Source of the DNA: Mucilaginibacter sp. JRF
Lineage (GTDB): Bacteria > Bacteroidota > Bacteroidia > Sphingobacteriales > Sphingobacteriaceae
Length of the DNA: 64,000 nucleotides
Reading direction: 5' to 3'
NCBI RefSeq assembly: GCF_015223065.1
Contig: NZ_JADFBY010000001.1
Span: 930,001-994,000, forward strand
In this document: piece after piece, positions 18,170 to 27,383 of the stretch
How the letters are laid out: every line of letters begins with the position of its first letter
Numbering within the stretch: position 1 is the first letter of the stretch
Translations under genes and position numbers: made by a program
Notes under the pieces: model-generated
What the model was told of the DNA's origin: nothing
The model's input: only the letters and a program-made list of their open reading frames with translations
The model's database searches: none

Positions 18170-19408
18170 TCAGGCAAAGAAAAGGTAGCATACCAATATG
18201 GCGGTAATAACCCCGGCAAGGTCGGCCAAAAGGCCCGCCGGTATAGCATAACGAGAGCGTTTTATACCTACCGAGCCAAAGTATAATGCCACAATATAAA
18301 AGGTAGTATCGGCAGATCCGTTGAAGGTACTGGCCAACCTGCCGGCAAAACTATCGGGCCCAAATGTTTTTATTACATCGATCATCATACCCTTTGATCC
18401 TGAGCCGCTTAATGGTTTCATGTAGGCTACCGGCATGGCGTCAACAAAGCGGGTATCGGCATTAAATTGGGTAACCACCCAACGTACACCATCATTAATA
18501 TAATCGAGCGCTCCACAGGTGCGGAAAACGCTGATGGCAACCAGCATGGCCACCAAATAAGGTATTATCTTTACCGATGTTTCAAAGCCGCCTTTGGCAC
18601 CCTCAATAAAGGCATCAAACACGTCGATTTTTTTACGTAATCCACCTAAAATGATCACCACGGGTATCAAAAACAGCAAAAAATTGCTCATTACGTTTGA
18701 TGCCAGGGTTATCTGTTCCTTACTTAAATGGGTGGTAACGTACCATATAAAAGTGGCTATAAATGCGGTTAGTCCGCCAATCCAGCCTAATATAACCCGG
18801 TTAAAAAGGTTTATTTTCTGCCTGATGGCTACCGCGATAATGCCCACTACGGTAGCAACATAAGTAGCGATAATACAGGGGATCAATACATCGGCAGGGT
18901 TGGCGGCACCTAATATGGCACGTTGTGCTATAATGGTAACCGGCAGCAATTGCAAGCCCGATGTATGCAGCACCAAAAACATGATCTGCGCGTTTGATGC
19001 CGTTTCTTTATCCTTGTTAAGCTCCTGCAAACTACCCATAGCCTTTAAGCCAAGGGGAGTGGCCGCATTATCAAGCCCCAGCATATTGGCCGAAAAGTTC
19101 ATCAGCATTTGTCCGGTGGCCGGATGGTTTTTTGGCACTTCAGGAAACAGCCTCTGGAAAAATGGCCCAACAATGCGCGAAAGAAAATTGATAGCGCCTG
19201 CCTTTTCGGCAACGTTGAGTATACCCAGCCAAAAGGCCATATTGCCAATCAGGGGCAGGGCAATGTCCATAACAGATGATTTGGACGAGTTGAACACGCC
19301 CTCAACCATGTGCTGAAATATCTCGGTATCACCTAAAAAAACAAGTTTAATGAGCCCGATTACAAAGGCGATCACAAAAAAAGCTATCCAGATGTAATTT
19401 AAAACCAT
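18170..19408 (-). CDS. Fused SpmA-SpmB nucleoside-recognition (Gate) membrane protein
   Basis: At 412 residues this is about the sum of SpmA and SpmB, which are separate proteins in Bacillus. The N-terminal half (GNMAFWLGILNVAEKAG, ANMLGLDNAATPLGLKAM, QIMFLVLHTSG) is SpmA-like. The C-terminal half (EGAKGGFETSVKIIPYLVAM, KPLSGSGSKGMMIDVIK, GSADTTFYIVALYFGSVG) is SpmB-like. Many membrane helices are evident. The organism should not sporulate. In non-spore-formers these Gate-domain proteins are presumed transporters of unknown substrate. The gene stands alone with its own upstream region. Confidence 0.88.
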   Translation of the reverse strand: MVLNYIWIAFFVIAFVIGLIKLVFLGDTEIFQHMVEGVFNSSKSSVMDIALPLIGNMAFWLGILNVAEKAGAINFLSRIVGPFFQRLFPEVPKNHPATGQMLMNFSANMLGLDNAATPLGLKAMGSLQELNKDKETASNAQIMFLVLHTSGLQLLPVTIIAQRAILGAANPADVLIPCIIATYVATVVGIIAVAIRQKINLFNRVILGWIGGLTAFIATFIWYVTTHLSKEQITLASNVMSNFLLFLIPVVIILGGLRKKIDVFDAFIEGAKGGFETSVKIIPYLVAMLVAISVFRTCGALDYINDGVRWVVTQFNADTRFVDAMPVAYMKPLSGSGSKGMMIDVIKTFGPDSFAGRLASTFNGSADTTFYIVALYFGSVGIKRSRYAIPAGLLADLAGVITAILVCYLFFA

Positions 19409-19488
19409 TCGATATTTGCTATAGTGGGGTGAATATAGCGTTTTTATTAAAATTATTGAGAGTGAGAGGAAGCAGGTTCAGGAAGCAC

Positions 19489-19522
19489 CATAAATAAAAA
19501 AGCCCCGGATTATAGGGGCTTT
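19489..19522 (-). terminator. Terminator of the small HTH gene
   Basis: Perfect 9-bp stem (19498-19506 with 19514-19522). On the minus strand it is followed by T6-A-T3, placing it just after the stop of the gene at 19530. Confidence 0.85.
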
Positions 19523-19529
19523 GATTATG

Positions 19530-19880
19530 TTAAACTCTTGCGCTCATTGTTGTTAAAACCTGATTGTATTTCTCTAACAGGTTGATGTATTTATCTTTCC
19601 AATCAGATGAATCGGCATAAGTACTTATCTCGTTTGCTGAGCGAACTTTATCGCTGCTGAACATATCGCTGGTAAAGTATTGCGGAAACTCAACCGAAAA
19701 ATCGTGGTTGATGGCTAAGCCGATCCGGTAGATAATATTATTCTTTAAATAAGGAGACTCAAACCAATTGTAAATGGTTCGTCTGTTTACTTTAAGCGAA
19801 ACCGCGAGTTCAGTTAAGCTTATTCCTTTTCTTCGCACAGCATATTCTAACAGCTGTCCGTAGTGTGCGTTGTTTGTCAT
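19530..19880 (-). CDS. Small helix-turn-helix DNA-binding protein
   Basis: The 116-residue protein has an N-terminal XRE/Cro-like helix-turn-helix: LLEYAVRRKGISLTELA then VNRRTIYNWFESP, with the recognition helix near residues 28-38. The C-terminal half (~60-116) is polar and probably helical, possibly an oligomerisation part. Target genes are unknown. It is divergent from the OsmC-metZ operon across a 314-bp AT-rich gap, so autoregulation or control of that operon is possible but unsupported. Its own terminator follows. Confidence 0.75.
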   Translation of the reverse strand: MTNNAHYGQLLEYAVRRKGISLTELAVSLKVNRRTIYNWFESPYLKNNIIYRIGLAINHDFSVEFPQYFTSDMFSSDKVRSANEISTYADSSDWKDKYINLLEKYNQVLTTMSARV

Positions 19881-20194
19881 TTTTTCAGTAGGTTATAGAT
19901 TCATTTAACGTTTTTAACATCAAATACTCATTCAATGTTTTTTGAGATAAACGAAATGAATGCCATGTTGGATTTTGTTATTTATAAACATTTTTAAGTT
20001 TTATTAACAAACTGCAAACTTTAACAGTTTATTGTATTTTAACATATAGTTTATTTTTTAGTAGGTACTGATAAAAATGCCTTGGTGCTATTAATCATTG
20101 CACAGTAAAACTGTTTAGGCGGGTGTTATTAAAGTCTATTAAATCACTGTATAAAACCAGTAAATTCCTAACTTAGCTGCTTTAATAATACACT
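19881..20194. other. AT-rich divergent intergenic region
   Basis: 314 bp between the HTH gene (minus) and the OsmC/metZ operon (plus). It is very AT-rich and must hold at least two promoters. I see no exact TAnnTTTG box, no terminator, no tRNA and no reading frame worth calling. Confidence 0.6.
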
Positions 20195-20623
20195 ATGCCT
20201 AAAATAGAACTTTCGCGCGTTCATGGCGATTATGGCTTTGAAGCGTATGACGAGAACGGACACACCGTACGTATGGATACCAGCCCCGAAAGCGGCGGCG
20301 ATAATTTTGGCGTTCGCCCGATGCAAATGTTACTGATGGGTATTGGCGGCTGCTCGGCTATTGATGTGATCAGCATCTTAAAAAAGCAGCGTCAGGACGT
20401 TAAGGATTATAAAATGGTGATCAACGGTGAGCGTGAGGCAGGCAAAGAGCCATCATTATGGCAAACTGTGGATATTGAATTCCATTTATACGGCACCATT
20501 GATGCCGATAAGGCGCAGCGTGCCGCCGAACTTTCTATCAATAAATATTGTTCGGTAGCGGCTACTTTAGAAAAAGCCGGTGCCGCAATAACCTGGCAGG
20601 TGATCATTCACCCGGCCGAGTAG
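20195..20623 (+). CDS. OsmC family protein in the metZ operon
   Basis: A 142-residue OsmC-fold protein with C53 in MGIGGCSAIDVI and C119 in NKYCSVAATLEKAGAAI, the two positions used by peroxidatic OsmC/Ohr enzymes. It is distinct from the OsmC protein at 11.95 kb. The stop is 28 bases before metZ, so the two are cotranscribed. That links a thiol-peroxidase-like protein to sulfur amino-acid synthesis and suggests protection against, or handling of, a reactive sulfur or peroxide species (inference). Confidence 0.9.
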   Translation: MPKIELSRVHGDYGFEAYDENGHTVRMDTSPESGGDNFGVRPMQMLLMGIGGCSAIDVISILKKQRQDVKDYKMVINGEREAGKEPSLWQTVDIEFHLYGTIDADKAQRAAELSINKYCSVAATLEKAGAAITWQVIIHPAE

Positions 20624-20651
20624 TGTTTAATTTTATTACGTTATTTTTCTC

Positions 20652-21833
20652 ATGTCAGATCAGTTGAACCCGATATCAAAAGCTATACGAATACAAACTT
20701 CAAAAACTTCTCAAAAGGAGCATTCTACACCACTTTATTTAACAAGCAGTTTTACGTTCGAGAACGCTGAAACTATGCGTGCGGCTTTTGCCGACGAGGT
20801 GGATGAAAATATCTACAGCCGTTTCAGCAACCCTAACGTTGATGAGTTTATCAACAAAATGTGCGCCCTTGAAGGTGCCGAAGATGGCTTTGCCACCGCT
20901 ACAGGTATGAGCGCTATCTTCTCATCTTTCTTCGCCCTGTTGAAGCAAGGCGATCACATGATATGTTGCAGCTCGGTATTTGGCAGCACATTTACTATTG
21001 TAACTAAACATTTTCCGCGTTATGGTATCAGCTGTACATTAGTGCCTGCTGATGATAAGGATGCCTGGGAAGCAGCCGTACAGCCTAATACCAAAATGGT
21101 TTATCTGGAAACACCAACCAACCCGCAAATAGGTATTGTTGATTTGGAATGGGCCGGTAAATTCACCAAAAAGCACAACCTGATATTAAATGTAGATAAT
21201 TGTTTTGCCACCCCGGTTATACAGCGCCCCATTGAATTTGGTGCCGACCTGGTTGTGCACTCAGCTACAAAATGGATAGATGGACAAGGACGTGTATTAG
21301 GTGGCGTAATTGTTGGCCGTGCCGATCTGATCAAGGATATTTACCTGTACTGCCGTCATACCGGGCCTGCTTTATCTCCCTTTAACGCCTGGGTTTTAAG
21401 CAAGAGCTTAGAAACCCTTGACGTACGTATGGAACGCCACAGCAAAAATGCCTTAAAGGTTGCCGAAACATTAGAGCAGCATCCGGCGGTATCATGGGTT
21501 AAGTATCCGTTTTTGCCAAGCCATCCGCAGTACGATATCGCCAAAAAGCAAATGAAAGCCGGTGGCGGTGTACTTTGTTTTGAGATAAAAGGTGGTTCGG
21601 CAGCTGGTGCCAAGTTCCTGAACTCTTTAAAAATGCTTTCGGTTACCGCTAACCTTGGCGATACCCGCAGTATAGCGGCTCACCCGGCCAGCACAACACA
21701 TTCTAAATTAACTGAAGAAGAACGCCAATCAGTAGGTATTACACCGGGGTTGATACGTATTTCAACCGGTTTAGAGCATGTTGATGATATTATAGCTGAT
21801 ATCAATCAGGCTTTAGAGCAAAGTACAAAATAA
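20652..21833 (+). CDS. metZ: O-succinylhomoserine sulfhydrylase (Cys/Met metabolism PLP enzyme)
   Basis: A fold-type I PLP enzyme of the cystathionine gamma-synthase family that makes homocysteine from an activated homoserine and sulfide. The 393 residues contain [10 protein letters not shown], the phosphate-binding region [15 protein letters not shown], the LDVDN-type aspartate motif ([11 protein letters not shown]) and the Schiff-base lysine K207 in [12 protein letters not shown]. The IDGQGR and [10 protein letters not shown] wording matches MetZ best, though the exact acyl-homoserine used cannot be proven from sequence. It sits in an operon between OsmC and a DinB-fold protein. Confidence 0.88.
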   Translation: MSDQLNPISKAIRIQTSKTSQKEHSTPLYLTSSFTFENAETMRAAFADEVDENIYSRFSNPNVDEFINKMCALEGAEDGFATATGMSAIFSSFFALLKQGDHMICCSSVFGSTFTIVTKHFPRYGISCTLVPADDKDAWEAAVQPNTKMVYLETPTNPQIGIVDLEWAGKFTKKHNLILNVDNCFATPVIQRPIEFGADLVVHSATKWIDGQGRVLGGVIVGRADLIKDIYLYCRHTGPALSPFNAWVLSKSLETLDVRMERHSKNALKVAETLEQHPAVSWVKYPFLPSHPQYDIAKKQMKAGGGVLCFEIKGGSAAGAKFLNSLKMLSVTANLGDTRSIAAHPASTTHSKLTEEERQSVGITPGLIRISTGLEHVDDIIADINQALEQSTK

Positions 21834-21849
21834 CAAGCATGTAATTACA

Positions 21850-22683
21850 ATGAGTAGCCTGATACCAATACCCACCTTGCATTTATTCCCGGTGTTGGAC
21901 AGGCTGCTTATTGACATGCTGCGATCACTATCACCTGTCGACTGGCAACGCCCTACGGTTTCCAAATTATGGACTGTTAAAGATGTTGCTGCCCATTTGC
22001 TTGATGGTAACATGCGTGCCATATCCGCCTCGCAAAACTACAGCGGCAAGCCTCCTCAACATATCAATTCATATCATGATCTGGTTAGCTACCTCAATCA
22101 CCTGAATGCAGTTTGGATTGATGCGATGGATAGGATAAGCCCTCAGCAAATAACCGATATGTTGGAAAATACAGGCCCGCGATATCATCAATATTTTTCA
22201 TCGCTTGATCCATTCGCGCCGGCCATGTATGCGGTAGCCTGGGCAGGAGAGGAGCAATCGCCCAATTGGTTTCACATAGCCCGTGAGTATACCGAAAAGT
22301 GGCACCATCAACAGCAAATACGCCAGGCCATAGGCAGTGATGCCCTAATGACACGTGATTTGTTTCATCCATGTATTGATACCTTTATGCGTGCATTGCC
22401 GCACAATTATCGTGATGTTGAGGCTGAACAAGGTGTTGTGCTGGCCATCAAAATAAATGGTGATGCCGGTGGTATATGGTATTTAAGTAAAGCCGAACCC
22501 GGTTGGCAATTGATAAATGAATTTATCGGAGTACCAGACGTAATAATAACCCTCGTACCCGAAACTGCCTGGCAAATGTTCACCAAGGCTATAGTGCCAC
22601 AACAAGCTTTTGAATTATCATCCATAAATGGAGATGAGCGAATTGCCAAACAATTTTTCAATACCATAGCTGTAATGGCTTGA
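21850..22683 (+). CDS. DinB-fold / maleylpyruvate-isomerase-like N-terminal domain protein
   Basis: The 277-residue protein starts with a four-helix DinB-like region: LDRLLIDMLRSLSPVDWQRP, then WTVKDVAAHLLDGNMR with the metal-type histidine in AAHLLD. A second histidine is in REYTEKWHHQQQIRQAI. This pattern defines the mycothiol-dependent maleylpyruvate isomerase/TIGR03083-like group. The C-terminal ~90 residues (GDAGGIWYLS, PDVIITLVPETAWQMFTK) resemble the small SCP2-like partner domain. Bacteroidota do not make mycothiol, so the thiol and reaction are unknown. It starts 16 bases after metZ and looks like the last gene of that operon. Confidence 0.75.
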   Translation: MSSLIPIPTLHLFPVLDRLLIDMLRSLSPVDWQRPTVSKLWTVKDVAAHLLDGNMRAISASQNYSGKPPQHINSYHDLVSYLNHLNAVWIDAMDRISPQQITDMLENTGPRYHQYFSSLDPFAPAMYAVAWAGEEQSPNWFHIAREYTEKWHHQQQIRQAIGSDALMTRDLFHPCIDTFMRALPHNYRDVEAEQGVVLAIKINGDAGGIWYLSKAEPGWQLINEFIGVPDVIITLVPETAWQMFTKAIVPQQAFELSSINGDERIAKQFFNTIAVMA

Positions 22684-22824
22684 ATCCACTATGCTACAAA
22701 GTGTATTTTATAGTGTGCATAACTGTGCAATTAGCCTATGCAGGCCACTCAGTATTGCAATACCCATTGCTATATTGATAATTTGAGTAGGTTATTCACT
22801 ATAATTCAATGAATTAATTTTAAC

Positions 22825-22846
22825 ATTTCATTAAAATTTCATTAAA
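22825..22846 (+). repeat. Two perfect 11-bp tandem repeats upstream of the ompA-like gene
   Basis: ATTTCATTAAA occurs twice head to tail (22825-22835 and 22836-22846), one helical turn apart, ~110 bp before the OmpA start. It could be an operator or an activating upstream element. The rest of the 271-bp gap shows no gene. Confidence 0.6.
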
Positions 22847-22954
22847 GTTCTCAATTGGAGTTATTCCTTAAAGATTGATTTTCTTGTGGATGGCATCTTA
22901 ATTGGACAGGGTGTGTGGCTTGTTCTGTACATAGCCACTAATTCTTGATTAATT

Positions 22955-24322
22955 ATGAAAACAACTTTAAAAAAAGCTTCGCTGCTGATAACAGGCGTTA
23001 TGGTGGGAGGCAAATTGTTCGCACAAACTCCTGATACTACCATTTCGTCAGCAAATTATGCAGAGCCGTTTTCGGGTGGCGATAAATTACGCACATGGTC
23101 AATAGGTTTCCATGGCGGTATGTTATCACCATCAACCATATTGGTAAATATGAGTCGCCAGGATTTTAGAAGCCCTCGCGAGAATATTGGTTACGGCGCT
23201 TACATCAAAAAACAACTAATGCCATCATTCGGCTTACAACTCGATTTCCTTCGCGGTAAACTTGAAGGTGGTGTAGGTCAAGGTACAACCAACTCATTCA
23301 ACACACCACAAAGCTTTAGTACCGATTTAAACTGGTCGGCAGCATTAAGCGGACAGTTCACCCTGGCCAACATTAACTGGAGAAATAAGAAAAGTGCTAT
23401 CCAGCCTTACATAACAGCAGGTGGTGGTGTTATTGCTTATCGCCCAAACAGGGTTAATGTTGATGGTTCCGTAAGTTCATTTAATGATGGCGGTGGTAAC
23501 ATCCACAAAATGTACATCCCGGTAGGTGCCGGTGTTAAAGTTAACATGGGCTCCGGTATCAACCTTGATTTGGGTTACCAGGTAGGTTTTGTTAACGGTG
23601 ATGATCTGGACGGTTACACATTTGCACGTAACAACGATAAATTTTCATACGCTCACGTAGGTTTGGAATTCTCGTTAGGCAGCCGCAGCAAACCTGAAAT
23701 GGCCACATACAACCCGGTAAACTCAATGCGTACCGAATACCTGCGCAAAGCACAGGATTTGCAAGGTCAGCTTAATACTCAAAAAGAAGAAAACGCTAAA
23801 CTGCGTACAGACCTCAACGCTACTAACGAAAACCTTGCAAAATTAAGTGCCGACTCTGATAAAGATGGTGTGCCTGATATGTACGACAAATGTCCGGGAA
23901 CTCCGGCCGGTACACAGGTTGATGGTTCTGGTTGCCCTATCGGTAAACGTGAAGTTAAGGTTTACGTAACCGAAGAGGATAAGAAAGTTGTTAAAGACGC
24001 GATCAATAACCTGGAGTTTGATTTTGGTAAAGCATCTATCCGCTCAAAATCATACCCAAGCCTTGATAAAGTAGCTCAACTATTAGTTGACAAAAACTTT
24101 AGCCTGAAATTGGCTGGCCATACTGATAATGTAGGTTCTGACGCAGCAAACCTGAAACTTTCAAAAGCACGTGCCGAATCAATTAAATCATATTTGGTAA
24201 GCAAAGGTGCTAATGCATCAAGAGTTGAAGCTACCGGTTATGGTAAAAGTCAGCCTATCGCCAGCAATAAAACTGCCGAAGGCCGTCAGCAAAACCGTCG
24301 TGTAGAATTCACTTTATATTAA
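22955..24322 (+). CDS. OmpA family outer-membrane protein
   Basis: The 455-residue protein starts with a signal peptide ending near KLFAQ. An N-terminal eight-stranded-type beta-barrel covers ~40-250 (GFHGGMLSPSTILVN, ITAGGGVIAYRPN, LDLGYQVGFVNGDDL). A predicted coiled coil at ~260-300 (NTQKEENAKLRTDLNATNEN) leads to a thrombospondin type 3 calcium-binding linker (DSDKDGVPDMYDKCPG). The C-terminal peptidoglycan-binding OmpA domain contains LAGHTDNVGSDAANLKLS and ends QNRRVEFTLY. It anchors the outer membrane to the cell wall. The gene is single, closed by a strong terminator. Confidence 0.95.
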   Translation: MKTTLKKASLLITGVMVGGKLFAQTPDTTISSANYAEPFSGGDKLRTWSIGFHGGMLSPSTILVNMSRQDFRSPRENIGYGAYIKKQLMPSFGLQLDFLRGKLEGGVGQGTTNSFNTPQSFSTDLNWSAALSGQFTLANINWRNKKSAIQPYITAGGGVIAYRPNRVNVDGSVSSFNDGGGNIHKMYIPVGAGVKVNMGSGINLDLGYQVGFVNGDDLDGYTFARNNDKFSYAHVGLEFSLGSRSKPEMATYNPVNSMRTEYLRKAQDLQGQLNTQKEENAKLRTDLNATNENLAKLSADSDKDGVPDMYDKCPGTPAGTQVDGSGCPIGKREVKVYVTEEDKKVVKDAINNLEFDFGKASIRSKSYPSLDKVAQLLVDKNFSLKLAGHTDNVGSDAANLKLSKARAESIKSYLVSKGANASRVEATGYGKSQPIASNKTAEGRQQNRRVEFTLY

Positions 24323-24342
24323 TAGCGACGATGATATAAACT

Positions 24343-24382
24343 AAAAACGCCGCATGGTTCAATACCATGCGGCGTTTTTTTT
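24343..24382. terminator. Bidirectional terminator between ompA-like and SRPBCC genes
   Basis: A long perfect stem of ~16 bp (24343-24358 with 24364-24379) has an A run on the left and eight Ts on the right, suitable for both convergent transcripts. Confidence 0.9.
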
Positions 24383-24395
24383 ATTGAAGTGTTAT

Positions 24396-24779
24396 TTAGT
24401 TCACTGCAAAGAAATCGGCAATGCCGCCAAAGTAACTATCTGTCCAGCCTTCAACAATGTCATCATATGCATCATCCGGAATATTGGTGTGCTTTAATTC
24501 AGCCGATGTACCGTGTTTGTCGGCATGTAGCTTTATAGTTACTATAGATGCTTCTTCCTGCTCGCCAAAATACCATTGCTGCACTACCTTTTTACCATCC
24601 TCAAACTCAATATTCTTGCCGGATATGCTGCCATCCCACATCGAAAACTCAGTACCCGGCTCGGTCGACATTTCTGCCGATTCGCCGGTCCAAAGTTCAA
24701 TAGTTAGTGGGTTAGTTATGGCCGCGTAAACCTCATCAGGTGTGGCGGGTATGATATAATATTTTTTAAAATCTTTCAC
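24396..24779 (-). CDS. SRPBCC/AHSA1-like domain protein
   Basis: The 127-residue protein has the helix-grip (START-like) pattern of the AHSA1 family: IPATPDEVYAAITNPLTIELWTG at the N-terminus, FSMWDGSISGKNIEF in the middle and a C-terminal amphipathic helix (DDIVEGWTDSYFGGIADFF). Members bind hydrophobic ligands or act as Hsp90-activator-like domains. No specific ligand can be assigned. It is co-oriented with, and 24 bp downstream of, the acetate transporter gene, so the two may be cotranscribed. Confidence 0.82.
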   Translation of the reverse strand: MKDFKKYYIIPATPDEVYAAITNPLTIELWTGESAEMSTEPGTEFSMWDGSISGKNIEFEDGKKVVQQWYFGEQEEASIVTIKLHADKHGTSAELKHTNIPDDAYDDIVEGWTDSYFGGIADFFAVN

Positions 24780-24803
24780 GGCTGCAAGTTAGCTTAAATC
24801 CGG

Positions 24804-25394
24804 CTATTTTGCTACGGGACCCAACGGTAAAACCACACGCCCGTAAACCTCATTCAGTACCTGCGCAATACCGGTATATATGGCTGATGCACCGCAGATT
24901 ATTCCCTCATAGCCTGCAAGGTGTTTAATATTCTCATTTCCCGTAGCATCGCCCCAAACCAATAAACCGAACAGTATAACTAACGAACCGAATACAAATT
25001 GCAGCGCCTTACTCAGCCTTAATGTACCGAAGAATAATAGTAGTGTGAACAATCCCCACATGGCCAAAAATGCTACCAGGGCATTATTTGCGGTTTTTTC
25101 GGCAAGACCGAGTTTGGGTAAAAAATTCATACCCACAAAGGTTAGCCAGAACATACCATACGATGTAAATGCGGTCAGGCCGAAAGTGTTGTTCTTTTTA
25201 GCCTCGATAATACCGGCGATCACCTGAGCCGTGCCACCATAAAAGATACCCATGGAAAGTATCATGGCATTGATCTCAAAAAAACCGGCGTTGTGAATGT
25301 TCAATAAAACGGTGGTCATGCCGAAGGCGCATAAACCCAGCGGCGCCGGGTTGGCCGTACTATCAACCACTGATACGGGTGTAGTTGTACTCAT
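24804..25394 (-). CDS. satP: Acetate/succinate transporter, GPR1/FUN34/YaaH family
   Basis: The 196-residue inner-membrane protein has six hydrophobic segments and the family signature [14 protein letters not shown] near the N-terminus, plus [13 protein letters not shown] and the FTSYGMFWL segment. E. coli SatP exchanges acetate and succinate with protons. The pta-ackA pathway encoded at 2.8-6.2 kb would produce or consume the same substrate. It is divergent from gpmA across a 113-bp gap that contains an inverted repeat (25458-25493). Confidence 0.93.
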   Translation of the reverse strand: MSTTTPVSVVDSTANPAPLGLCAFGMTTVLLNIHNAGFFEINAMILSMGIFYGGTAQVIAGIIEAKKNNTFGLTAFTSYGMFWLTFVGMNFLPKLGLAEKTANNALVAFLAMWGLFTLLLFFGTLRLSKALQFVFGSLVILFGLLVWGDATGNENIKHLAGYEGIICGASAIYTGIAQVLNEVYGRVVLPLGPVAK

Positions 25395-25457
25395 AATTGT
25401 AAATGAAGTTAAAAGGTATATTATTGGATACCTGCAATGTATGTTTTAAAAAACATT

Positions 25458-25493
25458 CGGCAAAATTTTTTAAACCCCTATGGTGTTTTGCCG
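25458..25493. repeat. Inverted repeat in the satP-gpmA divergent promoter region
   Basis: CGGCAAAA (25458-25465) and TTTTGCCG (25486-25493) are perfect 8-bp inverted copies separated by 20 bases, ending 14 bases before the gpmA ATG. It could be an operator or a leader hairpin; no family is recognised. An adjacent ATGTTTTAAAAAACAT palindrome-like stretch lies at 25441-25456. Confidence 0.45.
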
Positions 25494-25507
25494 TTGTAAC
25501 ATTAATT

Positions 25508-26197
25508 ATGCAGAAACTGGTTTTGCTTCGTCATGGCGAAAGCGTTTTTAATCAAGAGAACAGGTTTACCGGTTGGACAGATGTCGATCTATCCGAAGAA
25601 GGCTATGCCCAAGCCCGCCGTGCCGGGCAGATATTGGCTAAACATGGTTATAATTTTGATGCCGGATATACATCGGTATTAAAACGATCTATCAAAACGC
25701 TGCATATTGTTTTGGAGGAGCTGGATCATTTATGGATACCGGTAACCAAATCGTGGCGGTTGAACGAGCGTTTTTACGGAGCCTTGCAGGGCTTGAACAA
25801 GGATGAAACCATCGCTAAATATGGTGAGGATATGGTGCACAAATGGCGCCGCGACCCTAACGAACACCCGCCTGCTATAACCAAGGATGACGAGCGTTAC
25901 CCGGGCCATGATATACGCTATAAGAACCTGACAGGGCGTGAACTGCCATTAACCGAAAACCTAAGCGAAACTATGGAGCGTGTTTTACCTTTTTGGGGCG
26001 AGGTGATAGTGCATGCCATGCGCGAGAGTAAGCAGGTGATCATTTGCGCGCATGGTAACAGTTTGCGGGCATTAATAAAATATATCGACCTGATGAGTGA
26101 TGAGGAAGTAACCGATCTGGAAATACCTACAGCAACACCCTGGGTTTATGAGCTGGATGAGGAGTTGAACCGCATAAGGCATTATTACCTGGAATAA
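25508..26197 (+). CDS. gpmA: 2,3-bisphosphoglycerate-dependent phosphoglycerate mutase
   Basis: Interconverts 3- and 2-phosphoglycerate in glycolysis/gluconeogenesis. ATG at 25508 is chosen because [15 protein letters not shown] is the canonical start, whereas an upstream in-frame ATG at 25403 would add 35 unrelated residues. H9 in LLRHGES is the phosphorylated histidine; [13 protein letters not shown] and the second histidine in [11 protein letters not shown] complete the active site. At 229 residues it is slightly shorter than the 250-residue E. coli enzyme. Monocistronic, with a terminator at the stop codon. Confidence 0.95.
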   Translation: MQKLVLLRHGESVFNQENRFTGWTDVDLSEEGYAQARRAGQILAKHGYNFDAGYTSVLKRSIKTLHIVLEELDHLWIPVTKSWRLNERFYGALQGLNKDETIAKYGEDMVHKWRRDPNEHPPAITKDDERYPGHDIRYKNLTGRELPLTENLSETMERVLPFWGEVIVHAMRESKQVIICAHGNSLRALIKYIDLMSDEEVTDLEIPTATPWVYELDEELNRIRHYYLE

Positions 26198-26232
26198 AAA
26201 AGCGGCAGTGAAAATCACTGCCGCTTTTTTAT
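26195..26232. terminator. Bidirectional terminator between gpmA and the efflux adaptor gene
   Basis: Arms 26196-26210 and 26216-26230 pair perfectly, with an A run left and a T run right. Both convergent genes end at its edges. Confidence 0.92.
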
Positions 26233-27371
26233 TATTCATCTTCAGCGCTGTTCTTCATTTTCATCAGTAGCGCGTAAGCATTTTTGGTGACAATGCGGGT
26301 GGCGCTGTCAATACCGGCACCGTTAATTTCTTCCCGGCCTCCGTTTACCTCGCCGGGGGTAACTTCGCTCATGCGGTAGGTATTGTTGCCGCTTTCTTTA
26401 AATACGTAGTGTTTGTTTTGCCAGCGTACCACGGCATCCTCATTCACGGTAAGGGCCTTTTTGTTTTTAACGGCAACCTCCGCATTCATGAACATGCCCG
26501 GCAGCAAGCTCGAATCAAACTCCTCAAAATGGCAGTGAACTGTAGCCATACGATCCTGGTCAAGATTTTTGCTGATCAGTAATATCTCAGCCTCATATTT
26601 TTTTTCAGGATGATCATTGGTATAAGCTATTACACGCTGACCGATGCGTAACTGATTAACATCTTTCTCGAAAACATTAAGGGCAAGATGAATATCTTTT
26701 GGGTTCACCAATTCAAATAGTACATCGGTAGGTGAGGTGTATTTGCCTATATTCACATTCACCTTGGCCACAAACCCATCAATAGGCGATAGTATGTTCA
26801 CGCTTTTTGAAATATTTGCAGGTGTAAGTCTTGCAGGATTAATGCCGATCAGGTTCAGCTTTTGAGCCAAGGCCTGCATGGCAATGCGTTGGCTTTCCAT
26901 TTCGGTTTTGCTTTGTTGCAGTACCTTATCGCTGCTGGCTTTACTGGCATTTAGCTCTAACTGGCGTTTATGCTCTGCTCCGGCAAACAGATATTTCTCT
27001 TTAGCCGAAAGGTAATCCTGTTGTAGCTGGATGAATTGCATATCCTCCAACACGCCAAGCACTTGACAGCGCTTTACATGCACTCCGGGCAGCAGCTCAG
27101 TGCTTTTTAAATATCCACCTAACGGAAAGCTTACACTGATAGTGCTTTGTGGTGGTACATCAATACTACCTTGTAAGATGAGCATGCCGCTTATTTCGCC
27201 ATGTTGTGGTGTGCCTGTTTCAACGCCTGCGTTTTTTATTTGCTGCGGAGTAAGTTTAACTATGTTGGTATCGGCAACAGTTTCTTCCTGTTGTTTTTCG
27301 GTATCCTTATTATTGCCGCACGCGCTTATCAGCAAAACGGCAAAACTTAATATCGGGATGTATTTTTTCAT
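26232..27371 (-). CDS. RND efflux periplasmic adaptor, CusB/CzcB type
   Basis: The 379-residue membrane-fusion lipoprotein has a lipobox in LLISACGNN, giving lipidation at about Cys18. A lipoyl-like domain (STISVSFPLGGYLKSTELLP), an alpha-hairpin (LQQDYLSAKEKYLFAGAEHK...) and beta-barrel segments (SPIDGFVAKVNVNIGKYTSP, IHLALNVFEKDVNQLRIGQ) follow in order. It bridges the CusA-type pump to the outer-membrane channel for export of monovalent or divalent metal ions. It lies 12 bp after the fused pump/channel gene and is the last gene of that operon. Confidence 0.92.
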   Translation of the reverse strand: MKKYIPILSFAVLLISACGNNKDTEKQQEETVADTNIVKLTPQQIKNAGVETGTPQHGEISGMLILQGSIDVPPQSTISVSFPLGGYLKSTELLPGVHVKRCQVLGVLEDMQFIQLQQDYLSAKEKYLFAGAEHKRQLELNASKASSDKVLQQSKTEMESQRIAMQALAQKLNLIGINPARLTPANISKSVNILSPIDGFVAKVNVNIGKYTSPTDVLFELVNPKDIHLALNVFEKDVNQLRIGQRVIAYTNDHPEKKYEAEILLISKNLDQDRMATVHCHFEEFDSSLLPGMFMNAEVAVKNKKALTVNEDAVVRWQNKHYVFKESGNNTYRMSEVTPGEVNGGREEINGAGIDSATRIVTKNAYALLMKMKNSAEDE

Positions 27372-27383
27372 TGTATTAAGATG

